60,000 nucleotides of DNA from Bolinopsis microptera (lineage: Eukaryota > Ctenophora > Tentaculata > Lobata > Bolinopsidae), in assembly GCF_026151205.1 (NCBI RefSeq), contig NC_087076.1, positions 7,232,902 to 7,292,901 of the forward strand. Reading direction: 5' to 3'. Position 1 is the first letter of the stretch; every line of letters begins with the position of its first letter. This document shows, piece after piece, positions 26,383 through 35,200 of the stretch. The translations under genes and the position numbers were made by a program. A model generated the notes under the pieces. That model had not been told where the DNA came from, searched no databases, and saw nothing but the letters and a program-made list of their open reading frames with translations.

Positions 26383-27849
26383 ATGGGCCAAGCATCTTCC
26401 AAGTTATCTGTGACAGCAATCCCTGATTCCTATATTGCAATCTCAATATGTTTCAATTCAAAGATAAGGGTCATGAATGTGTCACCAGAAGTGAGAGAAA
26501 TGCTTGTTGGACTTGATCAGGAAATGGAAGCCAAATATGGGTCCACTCGAGGACGTCTCAAAGATTACTATGGTACTGTAAAGATGCATGTTGGGGATAA
26601 GTTTACTTTTTCACCTCAGCCTGATAAAAAAAGAGCTACTATTAGAAGGTTCTTTACCATACGTCTCCTAGAAGAAATGTACAATTTAGGCTACAGCCTG
26701 ATTACAAGTAGTGATTTAGCAATACAAGGTAACCAGGCTACATGGTTTTTTGCAAAGGGGACAATATCTGATGAAAACAAAGGTCCATCTAGAGTTTGTT
26801 GTATTGCTCCTGATACAGGCGGAAGACTAGAGCCTATTAAGCTCAAAAAACTTGTCCTTCTGCATGATGATGAGCATATAAAACAAGCAGTTATGCTAGC
26901 TCTCAGTGATTCTTGGCCTAAGGGTGTATCAGGAACTAAAGATGTTAAATCTTTAGGCGAAATCCTGCATGAGATTACTTTGTATGGTTCCTGGGGTTGG
27001 ACTCATGAGGATGGAATGAACACTCGAAAAGCAATTTGTAATTTAGTGGGAAGGATGGCAGGGCTAAACTGGAAACTTATCACTTCAACTAATTTAAGAG
27101 GGACTGTGGACTCCTTCTTCTTTATATATGATCCAACTTTTACCTCTCATCCAAATGATTTCTGTATGCTGACCTTGGCTAAAATGGACAGGTTTCGGTT
27201 GATTAACTGCAACCACCTCCTTGAGCCTTTGGAGACAACTATTACTGCTGCTGGTCTTTCTGTCAAAGAAAAGCTGGATTATTATGGTAACCATGAGATC
27301 AAGGTACATGGAATACCTTGGCATTCCGAGAATCATGAAGCCATTGTTGCACGAAGAAGTATTTCAAGGGTTATGGAAGTTTATGGGCAAAATGGATACA
27401 CTCCTCTTGATGCAATTGAAATAAGTCAGTTGACTGATAAAGCCTCTATTATCTTTCGCAAAAGTCCATGCCCAGTTAACTGCAGATATGCTTGCTTATC
27501 TTTGACAAGCAGGAATAGGCTTCGACTACTTGATTTCCCCATTGATGTTGGTGCCGCAATGAAGGACTGTATCTACCAGTTCTATCCGTTTGGTGTTACA
27601 AAGGAGGTCAATTTACCAGACTCAAACTTAGAAATAAACGTCAAGCGGTGGCCCTGGGTTGTTCAAACCTGTTCCAAGGGTGCTGTCACTTATCACATGA
27701 GAGCTGTATTGGGCAAAATGATGGCGGTTGCGGCCCAACATGGCTGGTGTGTTACCATTTCAGCAGATGTTGCGGGAAAAGTTGTTGCCCGACAAAATAG
27801 AAAATTTCCAACTGATGTTCATAGCATTTATTTTGTGAATACGCAATGA
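26383..27849 (+). CDS. Four-repeat protein with predicted N-myristoylation
   Basis: A single-exon frame of 488 residues. The start MGQASSK has Gly2, Ser6 and Lys7, a good N-myristoylation context, and the lack of a signal peptide fits a cytosolic, membrane-tethered protein. The body is four degenerate copies of one module, at about residues 16-126, 136-251, 258-362 and 367-486. Each begins with a short strand and an RLRLL-like motif (SKIRV, GGRLEP, DRFRLI, NRLRLL). In each this leads to a helix and a GY or GW turn (NLGYSLITSSD, GLNWKLITSTN, QNGYTPLDA, QHGWCVTISAD). Each ends in a phenylalanine-rich strand (WFFAKG, SFFFIYD, SIIFRK, SIYFVN). I do not recognise a named domain, and the function is unknown. 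Position just after an acceptor-like TTTTTAG suggests a 5' UTR intron. Confidence 0.75.
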   Translation: MGQASSKLSVTAIPDSYIAISICFNSKIRVMNVSPEVREMLVGLDQEMEAKYGSTRGRLKDYYGTVKMHVGDKFTFSPQPDKKRATIRRFFTIRLLEEMYNLGYSLITSSDLAIQGNQATWFFAKGTISDENKGPSRVCCIAPDTGGRLEPIKLKKLVLLHDDEHIKQAVMLALSDSWPKGVSGTKDVKSLGEILHEITLYGSWGWTHEDGMNTRKAICNLVGRMAGLNWKLITSTNLRGTVDSFFFIYDPTFTSHPNDFCMLTLAKMDRFRLINCNHLLEPLETTITAAGLSVKEKLDYYGNHEIKVHGIPWHSENHEAIVARRSISRVMEVYGQNGYTPLDAIEISQLTDKASIIFRKSPCPVNCRYACLSLTSRNRLRLLDFPIDVGAAMKDCIYQFYPFGVTKEVNLPDSNLEINVKRWPWVVQTCSKGAVTYHMRAVLGKMMAVAAQHGWCVTISADVAGKVVARQNRKFPTDVHSIYFVNTQ

Positions 27850-28598
27850 GTAAAAGTAAAGTAAGAAAATGGATCATAAGAAAAGACATACTGTATAATA
27901 CGGAATCAAGTATTTTTGCTAAGAGGCTATAAAGAATAGTATTAATAGTAATATGATGCAGACACAGTCCACAATTATAGCCTCAGCTCCTGGCCCTTAA
28001 ACAATGAGATTAACACTGATATTAATTTTGTATAAGTGTTTACGTCTCACTGTGCAACAATTTATAATTAAATTGCTGTTTTCTTGTTTCGATCGTTTAT
28101 TTCCTCCCATGATATTGTGAAATTTTTTAGCAGTTGATCGTAACTGTAGAGGTATAAAATTAGTCTAAGAAAGAATGTTGACACTTGACAGTTACATTAT
28201 TATTAGATAGTATTTGTATTATTATATGAGCTAGATTGTAAATCGTATATATATTGAATATATTAGGTTGTATTTGACTGTTGTATTTGGCTGTTACTTT
28301 ATTTATTTTTATTTTTTATGCACTGTACTCCCAAAATTGTATTTTAAAACCCCAACCTTACAATGCTATATTGACGGATGATAATCAAATTATATAAATT
28401 TGTTCAAAGTACAAACAACAAAGTAGCGCTCGCCTCGTCGCTTTCTTCTCGAGGCAAAGTGCAAAGAATTAGCGCGCGCCAGGTCTGGGATCATTTCATT
28501 AACAATTGACAACTGAGCTTGACACACGCTGCAACCCTTTTTGATCGCGCGCGAAGCACGCGCGGCCGGCCGGCGTGCACGCTTCGCGTGCACGAAAG
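27850..28598. other. 3' flank, then CpG-rich hairpins
   Basis: The first part is AT-rich and probably the 3' untranslated region of the preceding gene. From about 28415 composition changes sharply to CpG-rich. Near 28573-28593 a stem CGTGCACGC, loop TTC, CGTGCACG-type complement forms a perfect short hairpin. Just upstream GCGCGCGAAGCACGCGCG is a related GC-rich inverted sequence. The CpG-rich part marks the start of a transposon cluster rather than a promoter island, although that is inference. Confidence 0.45.
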
Positions 28599-28763
28599 TT
28601 ACCTGGGGACCCCAAGCTATTATGTTCATTAACATTAGGCGGAATGACATGTTACTGGGCCGCGCTCAGCCTGTCATTCCGCCTAATCTCTATTCGGTGT
28701 TGTTTACCAACATTAAAGCCTGGGGTCCTCAGGTAAAATGACAGGCTGAGCGCGGCCCAGTAA
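28599..28763. mobile_element. Small MITE (family A), with another copy nested inside
   Basis: Starts TTACCTGGGGACC and ends GGCCCAGTAA. The outer flanks are near-identical 9-mers, GCACGAAAG (28590-28598) and GCACGAGAG (28764-28772), as expected of a target-site duplication. It is split by a second, inverted copy at 28652-28736. Without the insertion and one duplicated 9-mer the element would be 71 bp. No coding capacity. The termini TTAC(C)TGGG and the 9-bp duplication are shared by the other family A copies. A 9-bp duplication is usual for Mutator-like elements and possible for Merlin; the superfamily is not established. Confidence 0.75.
28652..28736. mobile_element. Small MITE (family A), inserted into a sibling copy
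   Basis: An 85-bp copy running TTACTGGGCCGCG to CCTCAGGTAA, inverted relative to its host copy. Flanks are AATGACATG (28643-28651) and AATGACAGG (28737-28745), matching 8 of 9 bases. The duplicated bases belong to the host element (TGTCATTCCG region), so this is a true nested insertion and proves that the family moved more than once. Confidence 0.8.
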
Positions 28764-28892
28764 GCACGAGAGGTATACAACGTATAGCAAAACTGAGCTA
28801 ACTGCTTGTTTGTAAAGATTAATAATTATTAACTATTAACTGTCTCAAGGGAGATTTCATTTAAGGATTGATAAATATCCAAGAAGTAAATT

Positions 28893-29071
28893 TGTAGGTT
28901 TACAACCTTGAACCTACCTTACTGGGCCGCGCTCAGCCTGTCATTCCGCCGAATCTCTATTATAATTATGCTTATGAACATAATTAAATAGCCTGAGGTC
29001 CCCAGGTAAGAACCTACCAGGACGCGCGCCGAGTTGGACTCGAATATATGGAACAGATATTTTGCGAGTAT
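28893..29071. repeat. Family B repeat end, interrupted by a MITE
   Basis: A copy of the sequence that begins GTAGGTTTACAACC, continues with GGACGCGCGCCGAGTTGG and ends near TATGGAACAGATATTTT and GAGTATCAC. It is split by the family A element at 28919-29009. A second direct copy follows at 29073 and an inverted copy lies at 29875. Confidence 0.6.
28919..29009. mobile_element. Small MITE (family A), intact with perfect 9-bp duplication
   Basis: The best-preserved copy: 91 bp from TTACTGGGCCGCG to CCCCAGGTAA. It is flanked by identical GAACCTACC at 28910-28918 and 29010-29018. The interior carries TGTCATTCCGCC and a TCTCTATT tract, as in the other copies. It is non-coding. Confidence 0.85.
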
Positions 29072-29072
29072 C

Positions 29073-29964
29073 ACTTGTAGGTTTACAACCTACCAGGACG
29101 CGCGCCGAGTTGGACTCGTCGACGGTCCTTCCAATATATGGAACAGATATTTTACGAGTATCACCCGTTAAAGTATCACCCGTTAAGAAGTAAATTAGAA
29201 CAGTTTATGAAAATTCACTTAACCATGGGCTTTCGGCGGGCGCTATTGCAAGCAGTGCAAGGCAAGCGCAAAAGCTTTGTATCACGATGTGACCCCCATA
29301 CCACGGTCGTTTCACTATCGTTCTTACGATAAATGGGGCCGGGAGCCGCGCACTCGTGCGTTGCGGGTCATACAACGTATGACAACGAAGGCTCTTATAC
29401 ACTATTAGAGCAATATGAAAATTTATATACAACTATAAACACTTTTTTGACTGGTTCATGGTTCAAATGTTTTAATGGCATGAAAAATCAGCATGAAAAA
29501 TTAATTCACGATGTCGTATGAGTGGTTGAAAGAAGATGCGCGGCCCGGCCCAGCTTGACATCACTTTTAATTTTGCTTCTAGTAATATTAATGGACAAGA
29601 GCAAGAGTTGTAGCGCGATGCGCTACTGTGCCGCGCCGCGCACTCAATGAGACTTCTCACAGCGAGATCGGCGAGATGCGCTACTCACTACTGCATACTA
29701 GGTGCTGCGCCGAGCTGCGATGAATTGACATCGTCAATTGGAGGACTTCGCCGCTTCGACGCGCCGCGCAAACTAGCATTCTTGCTTCGCATCGACGATC
29801 GTTGCTCTGCTTCGCAGAGCAACGATCTCGACGGATTGACATCTTCAATCAACATCGTCAAGTAAGTCTGAACGTGTGATACTCGTAAAACATCTGTTCC
29901 ATATATTGGACCGTCGACGAGTTCAACTCGGCGCGCGTCCTGGTAGGTTATAAACCTACAAAGT
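29073..29964. mobile_element. Family B element bounded by long inverted repeats
   Basis: Left arm 29073 to about 29165 and right arm about 29875-29964 are inverted copies of one another over roughly 85-90 bp. Both include CGCGCCGAGTTG, a GTCGACGGTCC stretch and TATGGAACAGAT. The roughly 700 bp between them are CpG-rich, have no transposase, and hold the start of a direct repeat and a perfect hairpin. This looks like a non-autonomous inverted-repeat element or foldback cluster. I cannot define a target-site duplication. Confidence 0.5.
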
Positions 29965-30100
29965 AAGTCCCCAGGTAACGTTACATGATATTGTTGTAGC
30001 GTGATGCGTTACTGTGCCGCGCCGCGCACTCAATGAGGCTTCTCACAGCGAGATGCGCTACTGTGCCGCGCCGAGCTGCCATGAATTGACATCGTCAATT
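29609..30100. repeat. CpG-rich direct repeat pair
   Basis: The stretch 29609-29742 recurs in shorter form at about 29993-30100. Shared landmarks are TACTGTGCCGCGCCGCGCAC, TTCTCACAGCGAGAT and GAATTGACATCGTCAATT. The second copy lacks an internal piece. The last landmark contains the inverted pair TTGACATCGTCAA. Confidence 0.65.
29797..29827. repeat. Perfect 14-bp hairpin with TTC loop
   Basis: Arm GATCGTTGCTCTGC (29797-29810), loop TTC, then exact complement GCAGAGCAACGATC (29814-29827). It lies inside the family B element. Its 3-base loop matches the style of the hairpins near 28580 and 30112. Confidence 0.8.
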
Positions 30101-30111
30101 AAATGATATTG

Positions 30112-30144
30112 ATAATACCTTTGCACTTGGTGCAAAGGTATTAT
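30112..30144. repeat. Perfect 15-bp hairpin with TTG loop
   Basis: Arm ATAATACCTTTGCAC (30112-30126), loop TTG, exact complement GTGCAAAGGTATTAT (30130-30144). It follows the second copy of the CpG-rich direct repeat. No coding or RNA-gene context is seen. Confidence 0.8.
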
Positions 30145-30229
30145 GATATAATTTCCAACTGGTACTCTGATCTATGAGATAATGTGGCGTAACATGCAAT
30201 TTAACAATTAACGTATGCATTTGTAAATA

Positions 30230-30305
30230 TTACCTGGGGACCCCAGGCTATTATGTTTATAAAGATTCGGCGGAATGACAGGCTAGGCTGAGCGCCGCCC
30301 AGTAA
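30230..30305. mobile_element. Small MITE (family A), 76 bp
   Basis: Runs TTACCTGGGGACC to CGCCCAGTAA. The flanking 9-mers TTGTAAATA and ATGTAAATG agree at 7 of 9 positions, consistent with an aged target-site duplication. The interior is shorter than in the 91-bp copy but keeps GGCGGAATGACAGGCT. Confidence 0.7.
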
Positions 30306-30772
30306 ATGTAAATGTAATACTACTTATACATGTAACATATAGTACGAAAGTATTAATATTATTATTATACGTTCAAAACTTGCCGCCAGCAAGTCTGGAC
30401 ATAGTTAGGTAGTGCGCCATCGACAGTGAGCCGCGCGTGCCGACTATAGGATGTTTTTTAGCGCTAATTTCGGCCAGCACAATGTTCTTCAAAACAAATA
30501 GATATTAAGTATCCTGGCCTTCCCGACCTCCAATTGCAACAAAAATTGGTAAGCTTACTCATAGACTTACAAGGAAAGTGTCCGAAAAGTTTAAAGCATA
30601 TCCAACCATCAGATATTATGTTACAGCTATGAGCTAAAAGCAGCGTATTTTGCCCCATTTTGATCACTATATCAACTCCGATATCCACCAAATTTTTCGG
30701 ACAGTTGTGAAAGCCCTATTGGAAGGTCGTCGCCAATTTTCAAAATGATCTCATTCAAGGAACTGAAGATAT
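30306..30772. other. No gene; left flank of the large transposon
   Basis: Unique-looking AT-rich sequence with no coding content that I can support. It ends at the 9-bp target duplication of the large element (30773-30781). Confidence 0.5.
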
Positions 30773-31525
30773 ATCCAAATACGGCGCTACTAATTCACTC
30801 GCCATCAATTTCACGAAAAGAGCGATATTTGAATTTCGCATTGGATAAGCGTCTAAATAAACCGCGTGGCGCGTGTCTGCGATAAATCTTTTCTTGTCAA
30901 ATCGATATCTTCTCTTATTCGATACAAATTTTAACTAGTGATTTTCTGATACTCCACGAACATCTATGAGTGTTGCTTCTGTTCCCGAAAGGTTGAGTTA
31001 AGCTTTCAATCCTTTGTTAATTTTTTGTTCAATTTGTAAGGTTAAAACTCTTTCAGGTCCGATTTCCGAATAGTCTGGTGTCCAAAAGAACTCTAATTGT
31101 TCAAGGAGTTAAATTTATTCGGTGTGGGAAAACAGGTCAGTGCTAATTGCTGATCACCTGTCATTTGATTTGTCATGTCATAAAGTCATACGCTTCTTTT
31201 CCTTTTTGCATGGTTTTAATGCCAGCTTGATTACAATTGTCATCTGTCATCTGTCATTTGATTTTTCATTAAGTCATACGCTTCTTTCACTTTATCTATA
31301 GTTTTAATGCCAGCTGTAATACATATATCCAAGCAAGCAAAATTAATGATTTATAAACTTTTCTTTGTGGCACTTTTCGATGCATGGTACTGTTCATCTC
31401 GTTTGCAAGTATTATATGTGTATGTTTGTAGTGGTTTTAATGTCAGAAGAACACATATATTAACCTTGAAAGCTTGAAGCAAGCAAGATTATTCAGGAGG
31501 CTACTATTTAATTAATTGGCCCCTT

Positions 31526-32169
31526 AAATGGGGACAATTAGATTTAGGTATCATTAAGTAATCAGTACATCTAGTATTCTAGTTCCTTTTATTTAACAAT
31601 TCAATAATTTCCAGTAGATAGGGACAATTAGATTAAAAGATCATTAAGTAATCAGTACATCTAGTTCCTTCTTTTTAATAATTTCCAGTAGATGGGGACA
31701 ATTAGATTTAAAGATCATTAAGTAATCACTTTTTAATAGTTTAATGATTTCCTGTAGATGGGGACAATTATATTTAGAGATCATTAAGTAATCAGTACAT
31801 CTAGTTCCTTTTATTTAACAATTCAATAATTTCCAGTAGATGGGGACAATTAGATTTAAATATCATTAAGTAATCAGTACATCTAGTATTCTAGTTCCTT
31901 TTATTTAACAATTCAATAATTTCCAGTAGATAGGGACAATTAGATTAAAAGATCATTAAGTAATCAGTACATCTAGTTCCTTCTATTTAATAGTTTAATG
32001 ATTTCCAGTAGATGGGGACAATTAGATTTAGAGATCATTAAGTAATCAGTACATCTAGTATTCTAGTTCCTTTTATTTAACAATTCAATAATTTCCAGTA
32101 GATAGGGACAATTAGATTAAAAGATCATTAAGTAATCAGTACATCTAGTTCCTTCTTTTTAATAATTTC
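31526..32169. repeat. Satellite array, left part in copy 1
   Basis: Tandem monomers of about 70-90 bp, each with CCAGTAGAT(A/G)GGGACAATTAGATT, a GATCATTAAGTAATCA block and usually GTACATCTAG followed by TTCCTT. Some units carry an extra TATTCTAG. Variant units recur every 484 bp (the CCTTCTTTTTAAT form at 31667 and 32151), so the array has higher-order structure. The gypsy element interrupts it at 32170. Short ORFs in the array are periodic artefacts. Confidence 0.85.
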
Positions 32170-32274
32170 TGTTATGTATTATTTATGTTATGTATTATTA
32201 ATGATATTATCTTCAGCCTCTGATTAGAGTAACAGCTATGTGTATCCATTGTTCAAGCTAAGCGAGCTATTACA
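32170..32274 (+). repeat. 5' LTR (105 bp)
   Basis: Begins TGTTATG and ends TTACA, the usual TG...CA form. It is identical to the 3' LTR over its whole length. 105 bp is very short for a gypsy LTR. An internal doublet (TTATGTATTATT repeated) lies at the start. Confidence 0.95.
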
Positions 32275-32290
32275 ATTGGCGACGAGGATG
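32275..32290 (+). other. Putative primer binding site
   Basis: ATTGGCGACGAGGATG follows the 5' LTR directly. The TGG near its start is the expected complement of a tRNA 3' CCA. The priming tRNA cannot be named without a tRNA set from this genome. The presumed gag ATG at 32288 overlaps its end. Confidence 0.6.
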
Positions 32291-35200
32291 ACAAAATCCT
32301 ACCCCTATCCTCTGACCGCTACAGTCAGCGCGCCGGAAGACTGGTTCGAGCAGTACACATGGTTTCTCAAGTCCCAAAAATCCTATCCGGTTGAACCGGA
32401 ACCGTTAGTAGAGAATCCGAATGAAGCGCAACGAACCGCGCATGCACAACTGTTAGCGGAATATAATCAGCTATGTCAAACGATCAAACCTCACTTCTTA
32501 ACGAGCATTGATCCAGAAATCTTTTCCCTACTTACGTCTTTAGCATCTCCAAATGACGTCAACGAACTTACATATTTCGAGATGAAGACAATTCTCATAA
32601 ATCACATGGTCCCGAAACCGACTGTTTTGGCAGAGCGATTCAGATTCTACAAATGCCACCAAAAGCAGTCGGAGAAAACAGCAGACTTTGTTGCGAGGTT
32701 AAAAAAACTGGCAGTCAAATGCAAGTTTACAGACTTCGGCAGTTCAATGTTAGATCAATTTATAATGGGAATTGTTAACTCAGAAGCACAGGAGTTGCTA
32801 TTGGAGGAGGATTTCGAACAACTGACACTAGAGAGAGCGTATAGAAAAGTGGTGGCAATGGACAGATCTAAATCAGAGGCTGCAATGATTAAAAACTCCC
32901 AGCAAACTGTACATAAGGTACAGATCAGCAAGAAGTCTCAAGGGAAATCTTCACAGGGAAGTTCCAATCAGGAGACAAGATGCAATAAATGCAAACTCAA
33001 ATCGCATGCAACCAAGGACTGCTATACTAAATGTTTCAACTGTGGTGAATTGTATCATACTGCGAAGGACTGCCGTAAGAAGACGAAACGCAAGTCCTGG
33101 AAACAGAGTGGTAAATCTACACATCATGTATCAACAGACTGCAACAACAGCGATTCAAACAGCGATTCAAACCAGGACACAGAACAGTTTGTGAGTCGAA
33201 ATATTTACTATTGTGAATTGTCGGAGAAATCCGTAAGTTTAGATGACCAGTTAAATGTTTTGTTTCAAAAATCTTCAAATTTGGGCAACAACCTGACAAG
33301 TATTGATGATTCTAAAATTCAGGATGATGATAATAGTGTTCTGTATGGTAGTAATTTGCATGATGATTCGCATGTTGATTTGCATGACAATAACATTATT
33401 TTGCATGATAACAGGTTTTTGCATGATAACACTGTTTACTTCGATAACGTGAACTTTTTGCGTGATTCTAGACCCCTGATCAAGGTTTGGATCAATCGCC
33501 GAGAGTGTCTGATGGAGTTTGACAGTGGATCAAGTGTATCTGTGTGCAGTAGAGAGATGCTGAAGAAAGCTGGTGTGGAGTTTAATTTGAGAAGTAGTGA
33601 TAGGCAACTGCGTGTGGCGAATGGTCAATACCAGCAGGTATGCGGTAAAGCAGTTGTGGAAGTGGCGATAAACAACCAGATTGTGAAAGGGTTGGAACTG
33701 TATGTGGTGGATAATCACTTTCCAGCACTGTTTGGACGCTCTTGGATTACAGAGTTTTGTGGTGAAAACTGGTTAGAAAAGTTAGTAACGAGAACACAGG
33801 GCCAAACAGCAGAAGTTGGACAGAGACCAACAAAAGAGGTTGAACTGGAGAGAACTGATGGAAACTGTAGCGCACACGAAGGAGAATTTCCTGGGACTCA
33901 AGAAGGAGTACGAACAGTGAACGTGTTGGGAGTTATGGAATCAGAACCAGTGACAGATACCGCCAAGAGAAAGTTTAAAACTGGACAACGATGTGAGGAC
34001 GAAGAGACTGCTCCTGGAACACATCAGTTGAGAAATTTTGTTAGTGTGGACGATGAAACAGATCCTGGAACACCAACAAAGATACGGACAGTACAAGAGA
34101 TAATGTCTAGTGACATCTTCAAAGATGAGTTAGGTCTGGTAAAGAACTATAAAGTGCAACTCCAATTGAAGGAGGGAAGCAGACCTGTCACGCAGAAATC
34201 AAGAGCAGTACCTTTTGCTATTAAAGACTTACTGGAAAAGGAGTTAGACAACATGGTGAAACAAGGAATTTTGAAGAAAGTCAAAGAGAGCCCATGGGGA
34301 ACTCCAGTTATGCCAGTGAAAAAAGGAGACGGTGTGAGAATATGTGGAGACTTTAAAGCAGTCAACAAACTATTGGAAATGAAACATCACCCGTTACCAA
34401 CTACAGAAGAATGTTTTGCAAGCGTTTCAGGAGGAGAAAAGTTCTCAGTCATAGACATAAAACAAGCGTACAATAACGTGGAGCTATCAGCAGAAGATCA
34501 ACTCATCACGACGATGAATACGCATATGGGACAGTATGTGTGGACGCGCTTACCGTATGGAATAAATAGCAGCGCAGCAATCTTTCAGAATCTGATGGAC
34601 AATGTACTACGGGGTATACCTATGGTTTGCTGTAGGATAGACGACATTTTAATATCAGGAAAGAACGATAAAGAGCACTTAGATAATCTGAATAAAGTTG
34701 TGAGAAGACTGGAAGCAAACGGTTTCAGATGCAGACTGAATAAATCTAAGCTGATGCATGAAGAAGTGATTTATCTAGGACACAAGGTGAACAAGCATGG
34801 TATGTCACCAGTCAACAGCAAGATAGACGATCTGTTAAAAGTACAGGCACCTGAAAATGTGAAAAATTTAGTAGCATTTCTGGGAGCAGTTGGGTATTAT
34901 CGCAAGTATCTACCAGATTTGTCGACAATAATCGCTCCATTGGACGAGTTGAGAAAGACTGAAGTTGAATGGCGATGGACAAAGACTGAACAGAAAGCCT
35001 TCGAAGAATTAAAGAAATTACTTTGTTCTGACAGAGTATTGACGTTCTACAACCCGCTGAAACGTTTGAAGCTGGATACAGACGCAAGCAGCGTGGGTTT
35101 GGGAGCTGTATTGTCACACATAGATGATGATGGAACAAATGAACGTCCGGTTGAATTTATTTCAAGGACATTATCGAATGCTGAGAAAAAATATAGCCAG

